DNA of 64,000 nucleotides, from positions 1,054,001 to 1,118,000 of the forward strand of contig NZ_AP024630.1 of NCBI RefSeq assembly GCF_019976975.1, written 5' to 3'. Position 1 is the first letter of the stretch. Every line of letters starts with the position of its first letter. This document shows positions 44,379 through 52,201 of this stretch, one piece after another. The notes beneath the pieces were generated by a model, which saw only the letters and a program-made list of their open reading frames with translations, was not told where the DNA came from and did not search any database. The position numbers and the translations under genes were made by a program. Source of the DNA: Arthrobacter sp. NtRootA1 (GTDB lineage Bacteria > Actinomycetota > Actinomycetes > Actinomycetales > Micrococcaceae).

Positions 44379-45410
44379 GTGGAAACTTTTGGCGAGAAAA
44401 CGACGACGACGGCGCCCCCGGTTGCCGAACTGCACCTGCACATCGAAGGGACTCTCCAGCCAGAGCTGATCTTTGCCCTGGCCGAACGTAACGGCATCGA
44501 ACTGCCCTACGAAGACATCGAGGAACTGCGGGAGAAGTATGAATTTACGGATCTGCAGTCCTTCCTTGATCTGTACTACGCCAACATGGCCGTCCTGCAG
44601 ACTGAACAGGACTTCACCGATATGACTCGCGCTTACCTTCAGCGTGCCGCAGCCGGAGGAGTGCGCCACGCGGAGATCATGATGGATCCCCAGGCGCACG
44701 TATCCAGGGGTGTCCCGCTTGAGGTGTGCGTCAATGGCGTCGCCAATGCGCTGGCGACATCCGAGGAAGACTTCGGCGTCACTACACTCCTCATAGCTGC
44801 GTTCCTCAGGGACATGTCCGAGGAATCAGCACTTGAAGTGTTGGACCAGTTGCTCGCGATGCACGCCCCCATCGTCGGCATTGGGCTGGACTCAGCAGAG
44901 GTGGGCAATCCGCCGTCGAAGTTTGAGCGACTGTACCAGCGCGCCGGTGAGGCCGGGCTGCGAAGGATCGCCCACGCGGGTGAGGAAGGGCCGCCCGCCT
45001 ACATCACCGAGGCCCTGGACGTGCTGCATGTGGAGCGGATCGATCACGGTATCCGCTGCATGGAAGACACGGAGGTGGTGCAGCGGCTCGTCGCCGAGCA
45101 GGTGCCCCTGACTGTTTGCCCGCTATCCAACGTTCGTTTGCGTGCGGTGGACAAGCTGGCCGACCACCCACTGCCGGAGATGCTTGCCATCGGTTTGAAC
45201 GTTTGCGTGAACTCGGATGACCCTGCCTACTTTGGCGGCTACGTAGACGACAACTTCGAGCAGTTGGCCAAGGTCCTGGAATTCTCGGTTCCTGAGCAGG
45301 CCACTTTGGCGGCAAACTCGATCCGCTCTTCGTTCGCCAGCGCCGCCCGGAAAGCCGTATTGCTGGACGAAGTGACGGAGTGGGTCAAGGCGTCTGCGCC
45401 TGCCCAATAA
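44379..45410 (+). CDS. Adenine deaminase (adenosine deaminase-like, type 2)
   Basis: Zinc amidohydrolase of 343 residues. Metal ligands: ELHLHIEGTL (two His), HAGEE, and SDDPA (Asp). RIDHGIRC and CPLSNVRL are family blocks; the substrate-site wording resembles adenine deaminases (Aah1 type) rather than adenosine deaminases. GTG 44379 lies 6 nt after TAGAGT with no ribosome-binding site, suggesting a leaderless message. Divergent from the MSMEG_6728 gene by 82 bp. Confidence 0.9.
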   Translation: METFGEKTTTTAPPVAELHLHIEGTLQPELIFALAERNGIELPYEDIEELREKYEFTDLQSFLDLYYANMAVLQTEQDFTDMTRAYLQRAAAGGVRHAEIMMDPQAHVSRGVPLEVCVNGVANALATSEEDFGVTTLLIAAFLRDMSEESALEVLDQLLAMHAPIVGIGLDSAEVGNPPSKFERLYQRAGEAGLRRIAHAGEEGPPAYITEALDVLHVERIDHGIRCMEDTEVVQRLVAEQVPLTVCPLSNVRLRAVDKLADHPLPEMLAIGLNVCVNSDDPAYFGGYVDDNFEQLAKVLEFSVPEQATLAANSIRSSFASAARKAVLLDEVTEWVKASAPAQ

Positions 45411-45565
45411 ACCCTGAATTGGTGCTGGAGGCGAGACCCGTCGATCACTTCCGGCCGCGGAAATGTCATACTCGGTCACGACACACGGTGTTTACCAATA
45501 TCAGTCGCGCGAATTAACAATTCATTGGCAAACTGCAAGGGATTATCCACCGTAGAAGGAGAAGC

Positions 45566-46429
45566 ATGGGCGCGAACACCGCCGAGAACACCAACCTTCG
45601 TCTGAAGGCCGTACTGGACATCCTCGCTGAGGGCGTATGGTCTGGAGCCACGCTGAACGCAGGGGAAGTCCTGGCAGAGGCCATCGGACGCGTTCCTTTC
45701 AACGATCATGAGGCTGAACTTCTCAGTGGGGGCATTCCCCGCGGCCACAAAACCCTGACGTCGGCATCGGCAAAGCTGGTCAAGGCCGGCTGGCTGGTCA
45801 AGGGGCGTTCGGGATGGACCATCCCGGAAGACGGACTGCGGGCGACTGTCGCCTTCCCTGACGTTTCGGCTTTCGCAGAGGCCCTCGACGCCGGAACACC
45901 GGTACCAGCCGATGTTCCCGTGCCTACGGCCCCTCCCGCCAAGGCCAAGACGAAGCGTGCGGCAACGTCGAAGAAGGCTGCAGCTCCGAAGGCTGCGACC
46001 GCCAAGACTGCGACCACTAAGGCTGCGACCTCTAAGGCTGCAACCAGCAAGGACGCGCCAGCCGCGAAGAAGCCTTCCACTCGCAAGGCTCCTGCGAAGG
46101 CAGCGGCGGCTCCGGCCGTCGAGACCCTGCCCCAGCCGGACGCCGTCGCGATTGCGGGCGACTTCAACAAGATCCTGGGAGCTCCGGAAGACTGGGCTCC
46201 CCAGTACGACGAAGTCCAGATGGAGTTCAACCCGTTGGTTCAGCTGTGGACGCTGACGGCTGAACTGCCGGCCGGTTTCTATACGTACAAGATCGCGCTG
46301 AACCGTTCGTGGGATGAGAACTATGGCGCGTTTGGCGTCCGCGATGGCGCCAACCACGAGTTGAACCACGACGGCGGCACGGTCACCTTTACGTACGACC
46401 ACGCGACGCACGACATCGTGGTGGGCTGA
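45566..46429 (+). CDS. Winged-helix-like / histone-H1-like linker / X25 carbohydrate-domain fusion protein
   Basis: 287 residues in three parts. About 1-110: helical, possibly winged-helix (GHKTLTSASAKLVKAGWLVKG then WTIPEDG). About 120-190: Lys/Ala/Thr-rich linker from a 15-bp repeat (KAATAKTATTKAATSKAATS), like histone H1 tails. About 200-287: X25/pullulanase-associated domain (VAIAGDFNKILGAPEDW, YTYKIALNRSWDENYG). No signal peptide. The X25 domain occurs in starch-active enzymes, but no catalytic domain is present here. Function unknown. Confidence 0.82.
   Translation: MGANTAENTNLRLKAVLDILAEGVWSGATLNAGEVLAEAIGRVPFNDHEAELLSGGIPRGHKTLTSASAKLVKAGWLVKGRSGWTIPEDGLRATVAFPDVSAFAEALDAGTPVPADVPVPTAPPAKAKTKRAATSKKAAAPKAATAKTATTKAATSKAATSKDAPAAKKPSTRKAPAKAAAAPAVETLPQPDAVAIAGDFNKILGAPEDWAPQYDEVQMEFNPLVQLWTLTAELPAGFYTYKIALNRSWDENYGAFGVRDGANHELNHDGGTVTFTYDHATHDIVVG
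45974..46048. repeat. 15-bp repeat encoding KAAT units
   Basis: Five consecutive units of the type AAGGCTGCGACCNCN, in frame, inside the fusion gene at 45566. They encode the Lys/Ala/Thr linker. Confidence 0.82.
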
Positions 46430-46467
46430 CCTAGTTCCTGCCGCGCTGGTCGCCTGATGCACGCCGG

Positions 46468-46526
46468 ACCCGCCCTTGTTCGCTCCACTCACCCTTGTGC
46501 GGTGAGTAGTGCGAACGAGGGCGGGT
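46468..46526. repeat. 59-bp inverted repeat between fusion gene and acyP
   Basis: 26-bp arms (46468-46493 and 46501-46526) match at 23 positions around a CTTGTGC loop; the left arm contains CCCTTGTTCGCTCCACTCA. It may be a terminator for the upstream gene or a dispersed palindrome; compare 42888 and 28432. Confidence 0.75.
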
Positions 46527-46578
46527 TTCGTCGGGCTCCCCACTCGGTATCGCAGGTGTGCCGGGCTAGATTGGGTCC

Positions 46579-46887
46579 ATGACTGAGTCGCTGGAAAACC
46601 GCTCTGCCGATGACGAGGTACGGATCACTGCCCGCATCACCGGCGTGGTCCAAGGCGTGGGATTCCGCTACTGGACGGCCCGCAAAGCGGATGAGCTAAT
46701 GCTGAAGGGGACCGTCCGGAATAATCGCGACGGATCCGTGCAATTGGTTGCCGAGGGACCGGTATCCCATGCCGAGGCACTGGTGAGTTGGCTCCATTCG
46801 GCGCGGGCACCTGGTCGAATCGAGAATATGGAGTTTGACGTCTCCGATGCGACCGGCGAATTCGACGAGTTCCGGATCGTGGGCTAA
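46579..46887 (+). CDS. acyP: Acylphosphatase
   Basis: 102 residues, of which about 15-100 form the acylphosphatase domain: ARITGVVQGVGFRYWTARKA with the catalytic Arg, then LKGTVRNNRDGSVQLVAEGP with the catalytic Asn. It hydrolyses acyl phosphates. TAGATT lies 6 nt before the ATG and no ribosome-binding site is seen, so it is probably leaderless. Convergent with ribokinase. Confidence 0.95.
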   Translation: MTESLENRSADDEVRITARITGVVQGVGFRYWTARKADELMLKGTVRNNRDGSVQLVAEGPVSHAEALVSWLHSARAPGRIENMEFDVSDATGEFDEFRIVG

Positions 46888-46905
46888 ACCGGCCTTAGCC
46901 AGACT

Positions 46906-46950
46906 CGAAAGATCAGGCCGCGAAAGGTCAGGCCGCGAAAGGTCAGACCG
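46906..46950. repeat. 15-bp tandem repeat at the ribokinase 3' end
   Basis: Three units of about CGAAAGGTCAGGCCG at 46906, 46921 and 46936, ending over the ribokinase stop codon (46943). Confidence 0.8.
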
Positions 46951-47842
46951 CCAAAGAGGTGCGCGTCGCCTCAACGTAGTGCTCCAACGACTTCAACGCA
47001 GGCTGTGACGAAGCATCCCGGACAGCATCCGCGCCCACGGCGTTGGCCACGGCCAGAGCATGGCTGTTTTCAAGTCCGGAGCGGAGAGCCAAGACAAGGG
47101 CGGCGCAGAAAGCATCGCCGGCTCCGATCGTGTTCGCGATATCCGTGACCCGTACCGCGGGGGCTTCGGCCACGCGTTCGCCATGCTCAAAGATCGCCGA
47201 GCCCTCGCCCCCATACGTCACGGCAACCAAGGGTGCCGTGCGAAGGGCAGGGATCAGGGCGTACTCGGTCTCGTTCACGATCACAAGGTCGCAGCGTTCC
47301 AGGAGCTCCGGAACGATGGGCGCAGCAGGCGCTGCGTTGAGGGCAAAATAGCCTTTGGTTCGGCGGGCGGCTTCCAGCACCACGTCCTGGTCAACTTCGA
47401 GTTGGCACAGGACGGCTTCTTCCTCCGCGAAGGAGACGCCTTCCACGGACACCTGCCCATTGGCGCCCGGGCACACAACAATCTGGTTCTCGCCTTCAAT
47501 GTCCACCAGAACCAGGGCTGTCCCCGTCGCGGCATCCACTTGCGCGATGTCCTGGACGTCGACGCCGGCACTTGCCATTGCTTCGAGGAGGCTCCGGCCT
47601 GCTTCGTCCCGCCCTACTGCCCCCACCATGCGGGAAGCGCCAGCGAGCCGGGCTGCAGCCACGGCTTGGTTGGCGCCCTTGCCGCCGGGCTGCTGACGGA
47701 GGACGGCGCCGCCCACGGTTTCGCCCGGCGTCGGGAGGCGGCTGGCGGTAGCCGTGATGTCGAGGTTGATGCTGCCCACAACGGTGAGCGCGGTGTTTGC
47801 GGGAGCCAAAATGGGCGCGGAAGACTGAGGCGAGGAGCTCAT
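46943..47842 (-). CDS. rbsK: Ribokinase (PfkB family)
   Basis: 299 residues. SINLDITA and PGGKGANQAVAAARLAGA at the N-terminus bind ribose; NTIGAGDAFCAALVLAL has the catalytic Asp and anion hole. It phosphorylates D-ribose to ribose 5-phosphate. ATG 47842 has AAGG upstream and lies 22 nt after the GntR stop, so both form one minus-strand operon. With the nucleoside hydrolase encoded divergently it would salvage the ribose of ribonucleosides. Confidence 0.92.
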   Translation of the reverse strand: MSSSPQSSAPILAPANTALTVVGSINLDITATASRLPTPGETVGGAVLRQQPGGKGANQAVAAARLAGASRMVGAVGRDEAGRSLLEAMASAGVDVQDIAQVDAATGTALVLVDIEGENQIVVCPGANGQVSVEGVSFAEEEAVLCQLEVDQDVVLEAARRTKGYFALNAAPAAPIVPELLERCDLVIVNETEYALIPALRTAPLVAVTYGGEGSAIFEHGERVAEAPAVRVTDIANTIGAGDAFCAALVLALRSGLENSHALAVANAVGADAVRDASSQPALKSLEHYVEATRTSLAV

Positions 47843-47864
47843 GGAGGGACCTTTTCGGGAGGAT

Positions 47865-48638
47865 TCAGGAGGACTGGATGACGGAGAGGTGGCCGGCCTT
47901 GGCGGCCACAAGGCACTTGGCCAGGTAGAACGGGGAACCCTTGCGGCGGACGTATTGAGTGAGGACCAGAACCGGCTCAGACGGCCGAAGATCCAGCAAT
48001 TTGGCGCGGCTGGGACCTGCGGTACTCAGGCTGATTTCGCATTCGCCAGGGCCAAGCGACGCCCCCGGAAAGCCGCTGAGGACTTCCAAAAGGGTGGAAG
48101 CCGAAAGGGTGGGACCTTCCGCTGCTTCTGAGAGTGCCTCGGCTTCGGGGATGCTTTCTGCCACGTTTTCCTGCAGGTGTGCCACGGGGTCGCCATTGCG
48201 GATCAGCACGCTTTCCCAGAACCAGACGTCCTGGCCCGGTTCCACGCCGAGTCCGGGGGCAACAAATTCGGAGGCCGGCTGTTTGATCGCAGCAACGCGC
48301 TTGACCTGGATGTCCTGGTCCGGCCCGCCAAGGAGTTGATCGAACGGGCGGATGTGTTCGATGCCGATCCGTGGCAGCGAATCAGCCACGAATCGTCCGA
48401 CTCCCCGCCGTGCCCTGGTGAGTCCGTCTTCCTCCAGCAACATCAGCGCTTCCCGGATCACGGTGCGGCTGACGTCCATCATGACGCCCAGCTCGGTCTC
48501 GGTGGGGAGTAGCGAGCCGGGAGGGAGGAGCTTGGTCCTGATTGCCTCGGCGATGCGTGAGTATGCCGCAACGCGCAAGGGCTGGCCGGGTTGGGGCGCA
48601 ATGGGTCGGGACAGGAACTGGACGGCATTGTCGGTCAA
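47865..48638 (-). CDS. GntR-family regulator (HutC/UTRA subgroup) of nucleoside/ribose salvage
   Basis: 257 residues. Winged helix about 20-90 (LRVAAYSRIAEAIRTKLLPP, TELGVMMDVSRTVIREALM) and a ligand-binding UTRA-like domain about 100-250 ending FYLAKCLVAAK. TTG 48638 with GAGG upstream is chosen because the family sequence begins right after it. Divergent from the MFS transporter; the inverted repeat at 48707 in the shared region is its likely operator. Ligand possibly ribose, a nucleoside or a phosphate ester. Confidence 0.9.
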   Translation of the reverse strand: MTDNAVQFLSRPIAPQPGQPLRVAAYSRIAEAIRTKLLPPGSLLPTETELGVMMDVSRTVIREALMLLEEDGLTRARRGVGRFVADSLPRIGIEHIRPFDQLLGGPDQDIQVKRVAAIKQPASEFVAPGLGVEPGQDVWFWESVLIRNGDPVAHLQENVAESIPEAEALSEAAEGPTLSASTLLEVLSGFPGASLGPGECEISLSTAGPSRAKLLDLRPSEPVLVLTQYVRRKGSPFYLAKCLVAAKAGHLSVIQSS

Positions 48639-48691
48639 GGGTGCCTCGCTTGGGTTTGGTTACGGACACTGTACCGGAAAAATGTGATAGG

Positions 48692-48721
48692 TTGCACAAG
48701 CTCGTAATACATGCTTGTATA
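48692..48721 (+). promoter_or_regulatory. Promoter of MFS/nucleoside hydrolase operon with GntR site
   Basis: TTGCAC (48692-48697) and TGTATA (48716-48721) are 18 nt apart. The inverted repeat ATACA-N4-TGTAT (48707-48720) overlaps the -10 and fits a HutC/GntR-type operator. The GTG start is at 48773 with AAAGGAG. Confidence 0.55.
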
Positions 48722-48772
48722 ACAACTCACATCTCGTGGCGCCGCCTGCGCCCTCGGACAAAGGAGTTTGAT

Positions 48773-50203
48773 GTGAATATCCCCAACACAGCGGTAGAGG
48801 CGCAGCCTTCCGAAGCCGTAGAAGCGACGTCGGAGACCCGCCCCGGCGGTCGTGCGGCAGTCCTGCTGATCACCACGTTGGTTCTGGCCGTATTGTCGTT
48901 CCAACTCAACGCCAGCATGATCACCCCGGCACTCCCGCACATTGGTTCCTTCTTTGGCGAGACGCCCGAGGCTGTGGCCCAGGTGCAGTCCATGTTCTTC
49001 CTTGCGGGAGCCATCTCCGGACCGGTGATTGGACGCTGGAGCGACTTTATCGGCCGCCGCACCGCACTGCTCCTGGTCCTGGCCATCATGGGCGCTGGCA
49101 CGGTGTTGTGCATCTTCGCTCCGAGCCTGCCACTGCTGGTCGCGGGCCGTTTCATGCAGGGTGTCTCGAGCGCCATCTTCGCGCTCTCCTACATCGTCCT
49201 TAACGAATACTTGCCTGCCCGACTCTTCGGCACGTCCATCGGCATCATCGCCGCCATTAACGGCGGTGTGGGCGGGGTAGATGGCTACTTTGGTGGGCTC
49301 ATGGCTGAAACTCTCGGCTTCCAGTCGATCTTTGTTGCCGTCCTCGCCCTGGCCGCGATCGCCGTCGTCTGCGTCATCAAAGTGGTCCCGGGCGGAAAGT
49401 CCGCTGTCACTCCGGGCCGGATGGACTGGTGGGGCGCAGGTTCGCTGTCCGTGTTCCTGGTCTTCATCACCTACTTCGTCTCAACGGGTTCCTCTGCCGG
49501 CTGGGTCTCACCTGCCGCGCTTGGCCTGCTCGCCGGTAGCATCGTTTCCTTTACCGCGTTCTGGCTCATCGAGAAGAAGCGCTCCACGCCTCTGGTGGCA
49601 GTCCACCACCTCCGTTCGCGCCAGGTATGGCCGGTCATCGTCACCACTGTGCTGACGCTCGCGGGAATCTTCGCCATCATCAACTTCACCGTGGTGCTGA
49701 TCAGCCAGGACAAGGAAAATGGCTTCGGCTTGCCGGCCTCGGTGGCAGCATTACTGTTCCTGACTCCGGCAGCCCTGATCGGCGTGTTCGCGGCCCCGCT
49801 AGCCGGCTGGATTGCCGACCGCCGTGGCTGGATCAAGACCGTGCGCGTCGGCACGGCCACGAGCCTGGCCTGCGCCATTGCTGCAGCGCTGTTCGCCGAC
49901 AACCAAGTGGCGGTCCTCATCGCGATCGCAGCCTTGGGCATCTTCTACAACGGCTTCTTTCTCACTGCGATCAACGGGCTCTCGGTCCTGCTCTCGCCCA
50001 AGGAAGCACCTGCCGCGCTGCCGGGAATCAACGGCGCCTCCTTCGGCATCGGGGCGAGCCTCGGCGTCGTGGTTGTTGCACCGTTCGCCGGTCAGGGCAC
50101 CGCGGCCGGGTACTCGACGGCGCTCTGGATTTCGGTGTCCATCACCGTCCTCGCCTTCCTCGTCAGCCTGTTCATCACAGCCCCCAAGGGCGAAAAGATC
50201 TAA
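48773..50203 (+). CDS. MFS transporter, DHA/EmrB-like, probable nucleoside uptake
   Basis: Membrane protein of 476 residues with about fourteen hydrophobic segments. Family marks: LNASMITPALPHIG, GPVIGRWSDFIGRRTALLLV and GRFMQGVSSAIFALSYIVLNE. This group is usually drug:H+ antiporters, but the gene is paired with a nucleoside hydrolase and faces ribokinase, which argues for nucleoside or ribose transport (inference). GTG 48773 follows AAAGGAG with 6-nt spacing; an ATG two bases earlier is followed by a stop. Confidence 0.88.
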   Translation: MNIPNTAVEAQPSEAVEATSETRPGGRAAVLLITTLVLAVLSFQLNASMITPALPHIGSFFGETPEAVAQVQSMFFLAGAISGPVIGRWSDFIGRRTALLLVLAIMGAGTVLCIFAPSLPLLVAGRFMQGVSSAIFALSYIVLNEYLPARLFGTSIGIIAAINGGVGGVDGYFGGLMAETLGFQSIFVAVLALAAIAVVCVIKVVPGGKSAVTPGRMDWWGAGSLSVFLVFITYFVSTGSSAGWVSPAALGLLAGSIVSFTAFWLIEKKRSTPLVAVHHLRSRQVWPVIVTTVLTLAGIFAIINFTVVLISQDKENGFGLPASVAALLFLTPAALIGVFAAPLAGWIADRRGWIKTVRVGTATSLACAIAAALFADNQVAVLIAIAALGIFYNGFFLTAINGLSVLLSPKEAPAALPGINGASFGIGASLGVVVVAPFAGQGTAAGYSTALWISVSITVLAFLVSLFITAPKGEKI

Positions 50204-50283
50204 CGCCCGACGCCGGTACGCAGCACCGCGCGTCCGCCCCGATCCTCTTCACAACACTCCGCTACATCCTGAAACGAGAGACC

Positions 50284-51282
50284 ATGATCCAGCCCCCCGC
50301 CGCCCCCTTCTACCTCGACTGCGATACGGGAATCGACGACGCCCTCGCCCTCGCCTACCTGCTGGCAACCCCGAGAGCGGAACTCGTGGGAATCGGCACC
50401 GTGAGCGGCAATATCAGCGCCGCCGGAGGTGCCCGGAACACCCTGGACTTGCTTAAATTGGCCGGGCATCCGGACATCCCCGTGGCGATCGGTGCACATG
50501 ATCCGCAGGTCGGTAGCTTCCACGGTGGGGCGCCGCATGTCCATGGCGATAACGGAATCGGCGGGGTGGAGCTTGCTCCGTCGGATCGTGAGCCCGTTGA
50601 GGCAACGGCTGCTGAACTGCTGGTGCAGCTGGCACACAAGCATGCTGGGGCGCTTCGTGTTGTGGCGATCGGGCCGCTGACGAATATCGCCGAAGCCCTT
50701 CGGCTGGAGCCCAGGCTGCCGGAGCTCATCGCGGAAATCACCATCATGGGTGGCGCAGCCCTGGCGCCGGGAAACATCACGCCCGTGGCAGAAGCCAACA
50801 TCGCCAACGACCCCGAGGCTGCGGCGGAAGTACTCGCCGCCGAGTGGAACGTGACACTGGTGCCGCTGGACGTCACGATGACCAACGTCCTGGAGGAAAC
50901 CCACCGCCAAGAGTTGCTGGCATCCGAGCACCCCGTTTCGCAAGCGCTCGGCAGCATGCTCGGCTACTACTTCGGCTTCTATGTGGACATCTTCGGGCGC
51001 GCTTGTTCGGCGATGCACGATCCCCTGGCTGCAGCCATCGCCGTCAGGGGAGTGGAGTTGACGGTAGCGCCCACAGTGCGGGTGGAGGTAGACACAACAA
51101 ACGGTCCCAGCCGCGGTCAGACGGTGTGCGACCTCCGTGGACAGTACCTCGGCTTCCCGGACCAGCGCGGTGCGCGGTGCCGCGTGGTGCTGGAAATCGG
51201 CGAAGACTTCGCGCCGCACCTGCTGGGCACCATGCAGGCGGCCTGGCTCTCGGAAGAGGAGCTCACCGCTCCCGTCGCCTAA
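50284..51282 (+). CDS. Inosine-uridine-preferring nucleoside hydrolase
   Basis: 332 residues. The calcium-binding motif DCDTGIDDALAL (D12, D14, D18, D19) is intact, followed by GNISAAGGARNT, AIGPLTNIAEAL, IMGGAALAPGN and AEANIANDPEAA. It splits ribonucleosides into base and ribose. It follows the transporter gene by 80 nt and ends at a strong terminator. Together with ribokinase it completes a nucleoside-to-ribose-5-phosphate route. Confidence 0.94.
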   Translation: MIQPPAAPFYLDCDTGIDDALALAYLLATPRAELVGIGTVSGNISAAGGARNTLDLLKLAGHPDIPVAIGAHDPQVGSFHGGAPHVHGDNGIGGVELAPSDREPVEATAAELLVQLAHKHAGALRVVAIGPLTNIAEALRLEPRLPELIAEITIMGGAALAPGNITPVAEANIANDPEAAAEVLAAEWNVTLVPLDVTMTNVLEETHRQELLASEHPVSQALGSMLGYYFGFYVDIFGRACSAMHDPLAAAIAVRGVELTVAPTVRVEVDTTNGPSRGQTVCDLRGQYLGFPDQRGARCRVVLEIGEDFAPHLLGTMQAAWLSEEELTAPVA

Positions 51283-51305
51283 CTGGCGGGAGGCAATACA
51301 TAGCG

Positions 51306-51338
51306 ACGACGACGGCGGGAAGCTCCCGCCGTCGTCGT
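51306..51338. terminator. Bidirectional hairpin terminator
   Basis: Perfect 15-bp stem ACGACGACGGCGGGA / TCCCGCCGTCGTCGT with a 3-nt loop, then GGTTT, between convergent genes. Confidence 0.85.
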
Positions 51339-51350
51339 GGTTTAACGTGC

Positions 51351-52103
51351 CTAGGCGTACATGAGCGAGCCAGGCGTTGTCAGTGTTTCGCCTGTTTCGA
51401 GCCACGTCTTAAGCCCGGAGAGGATCATGGGCCAGCCGCCGTACAGCTGTTCGTTGGCGCCGTCGCGGAGCTGATCGTGCGTCACGGTGAGGTGGCACGA
51501 ATCGCCCACGGGTTCGATTTCCCAGGTGATCCGCGACGTTCCTTCCGCTTTGACGTCCTCGCCCCACAACGCTTGCATCGTCTGGACCAGCCGCCGCGGG
51601 GGATCGACCTCGATGTTCTCGCCTTCGCCCAGGGGCTCGTCTGCTTTGACGTTCCGCATTTCAAACCGGCCGCCGGGAGTCCAGTCCGCCGTGAACGTGT
51701 TACCGAACTGGTACTTGCTCCGGATTTCGCTGTTGGTGATGGCTTCCCAGAGCCGTTCCGGGGTGGTTTTGATGTAAATCTCGAAGATCTTTTCCATGGG
51801 ACTTTCCAATCTGGATTTGAGGTCGCTGAGTGCAGCGGCCCATGGTTCTGCGTATTTGCTCACCCAGCGGTCATGGATGAGCCGGATGGGGACGGGGTTC
51901 AGGAAATGCAGCTTTTCACGTCCTCGGCGGCGCGTGACCACCAGTCCGGCATCCTCCAACAGTTTGAGGTGCTTGGCGATGCCGAAGCGGGTCATCTCGA
52001 ACCGGGCTCCGAGTGCGGTGAGGGTTTGCCCATCCTCGCGAAACAGCTCATCGAGCAACTCCCGCCGGGTGGGGTCTGCCAGTGCCTTGAACACGGCGTC
52101 CAT
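51351..52103 (-). CDS. ArsR-family HTH fused to SRPBCC (AHSA1) domain
   Basis: 250 residues. The winged helix (about 1-85) starts MDAVFKALADPTRRELLDEL and the recognition region is ALGARFEMTRFGIAKHLKLLEDAG, without the Cys metal site of arsenic sensors. The second half (about 105-250) is an AHSA1-type SRPBCC hydrophobic-ligand domain (IYIKTTPERLWEAITNSEI, FTADWTPGGRFEM). ATG 52103 is selected because a full promoter ends 6 nt before it; upstream ATG 52124 lies inside the operator. It is probably autoregulated; ligand unknown. Confidence 0.9.
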   Translation of the reverse strand: MDAVFKALADPTRRELLDELFREDGQTLTALGARFEMTRFGIAKHLKLLEDAGLVVTRRRGREKLHFLNPVPIRLIHDRWVSKYAEPWAAALSDLKSRLESPMEKIFEIYIKTTPERLWEAITNSEIRSKYQFGNTFTADWTPGGRFEMRNVKADEPLGEGENIEVDPPRRLVQTMQALWGEDVKAEGTSRITWEIEPVGDSCHLTVTHDQLRDGANEQLYGGWPMILSGLKTWLETGETLTTPGSLMYA

Positions 52104-52109
52104 GGGTTC

Positions 52110-52139
52110 AGAATAGGTGACCATTTGGTCACGTGTCAA
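52110..52139 (-). promoter_or_regulatory. Leaderless promoter with ArsR operator in the spacer
   Basis: On the minus strand TTGACA (52139-52134), 18-nt spacer, TATTCT (52115-52110), then 6 nt to ATG 52103. The spacer contains the perfect palindrome GTGACCA-AA-TGGTCAC (52132-52117). Confidence 0.75.
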
Positions 52140-52201
52140 CGGTTTTGGAATTGCCGTCTTGTTTCCGCTGAGGGGGCATTTGACCGTGCTTGGATAGTCG
52201 C

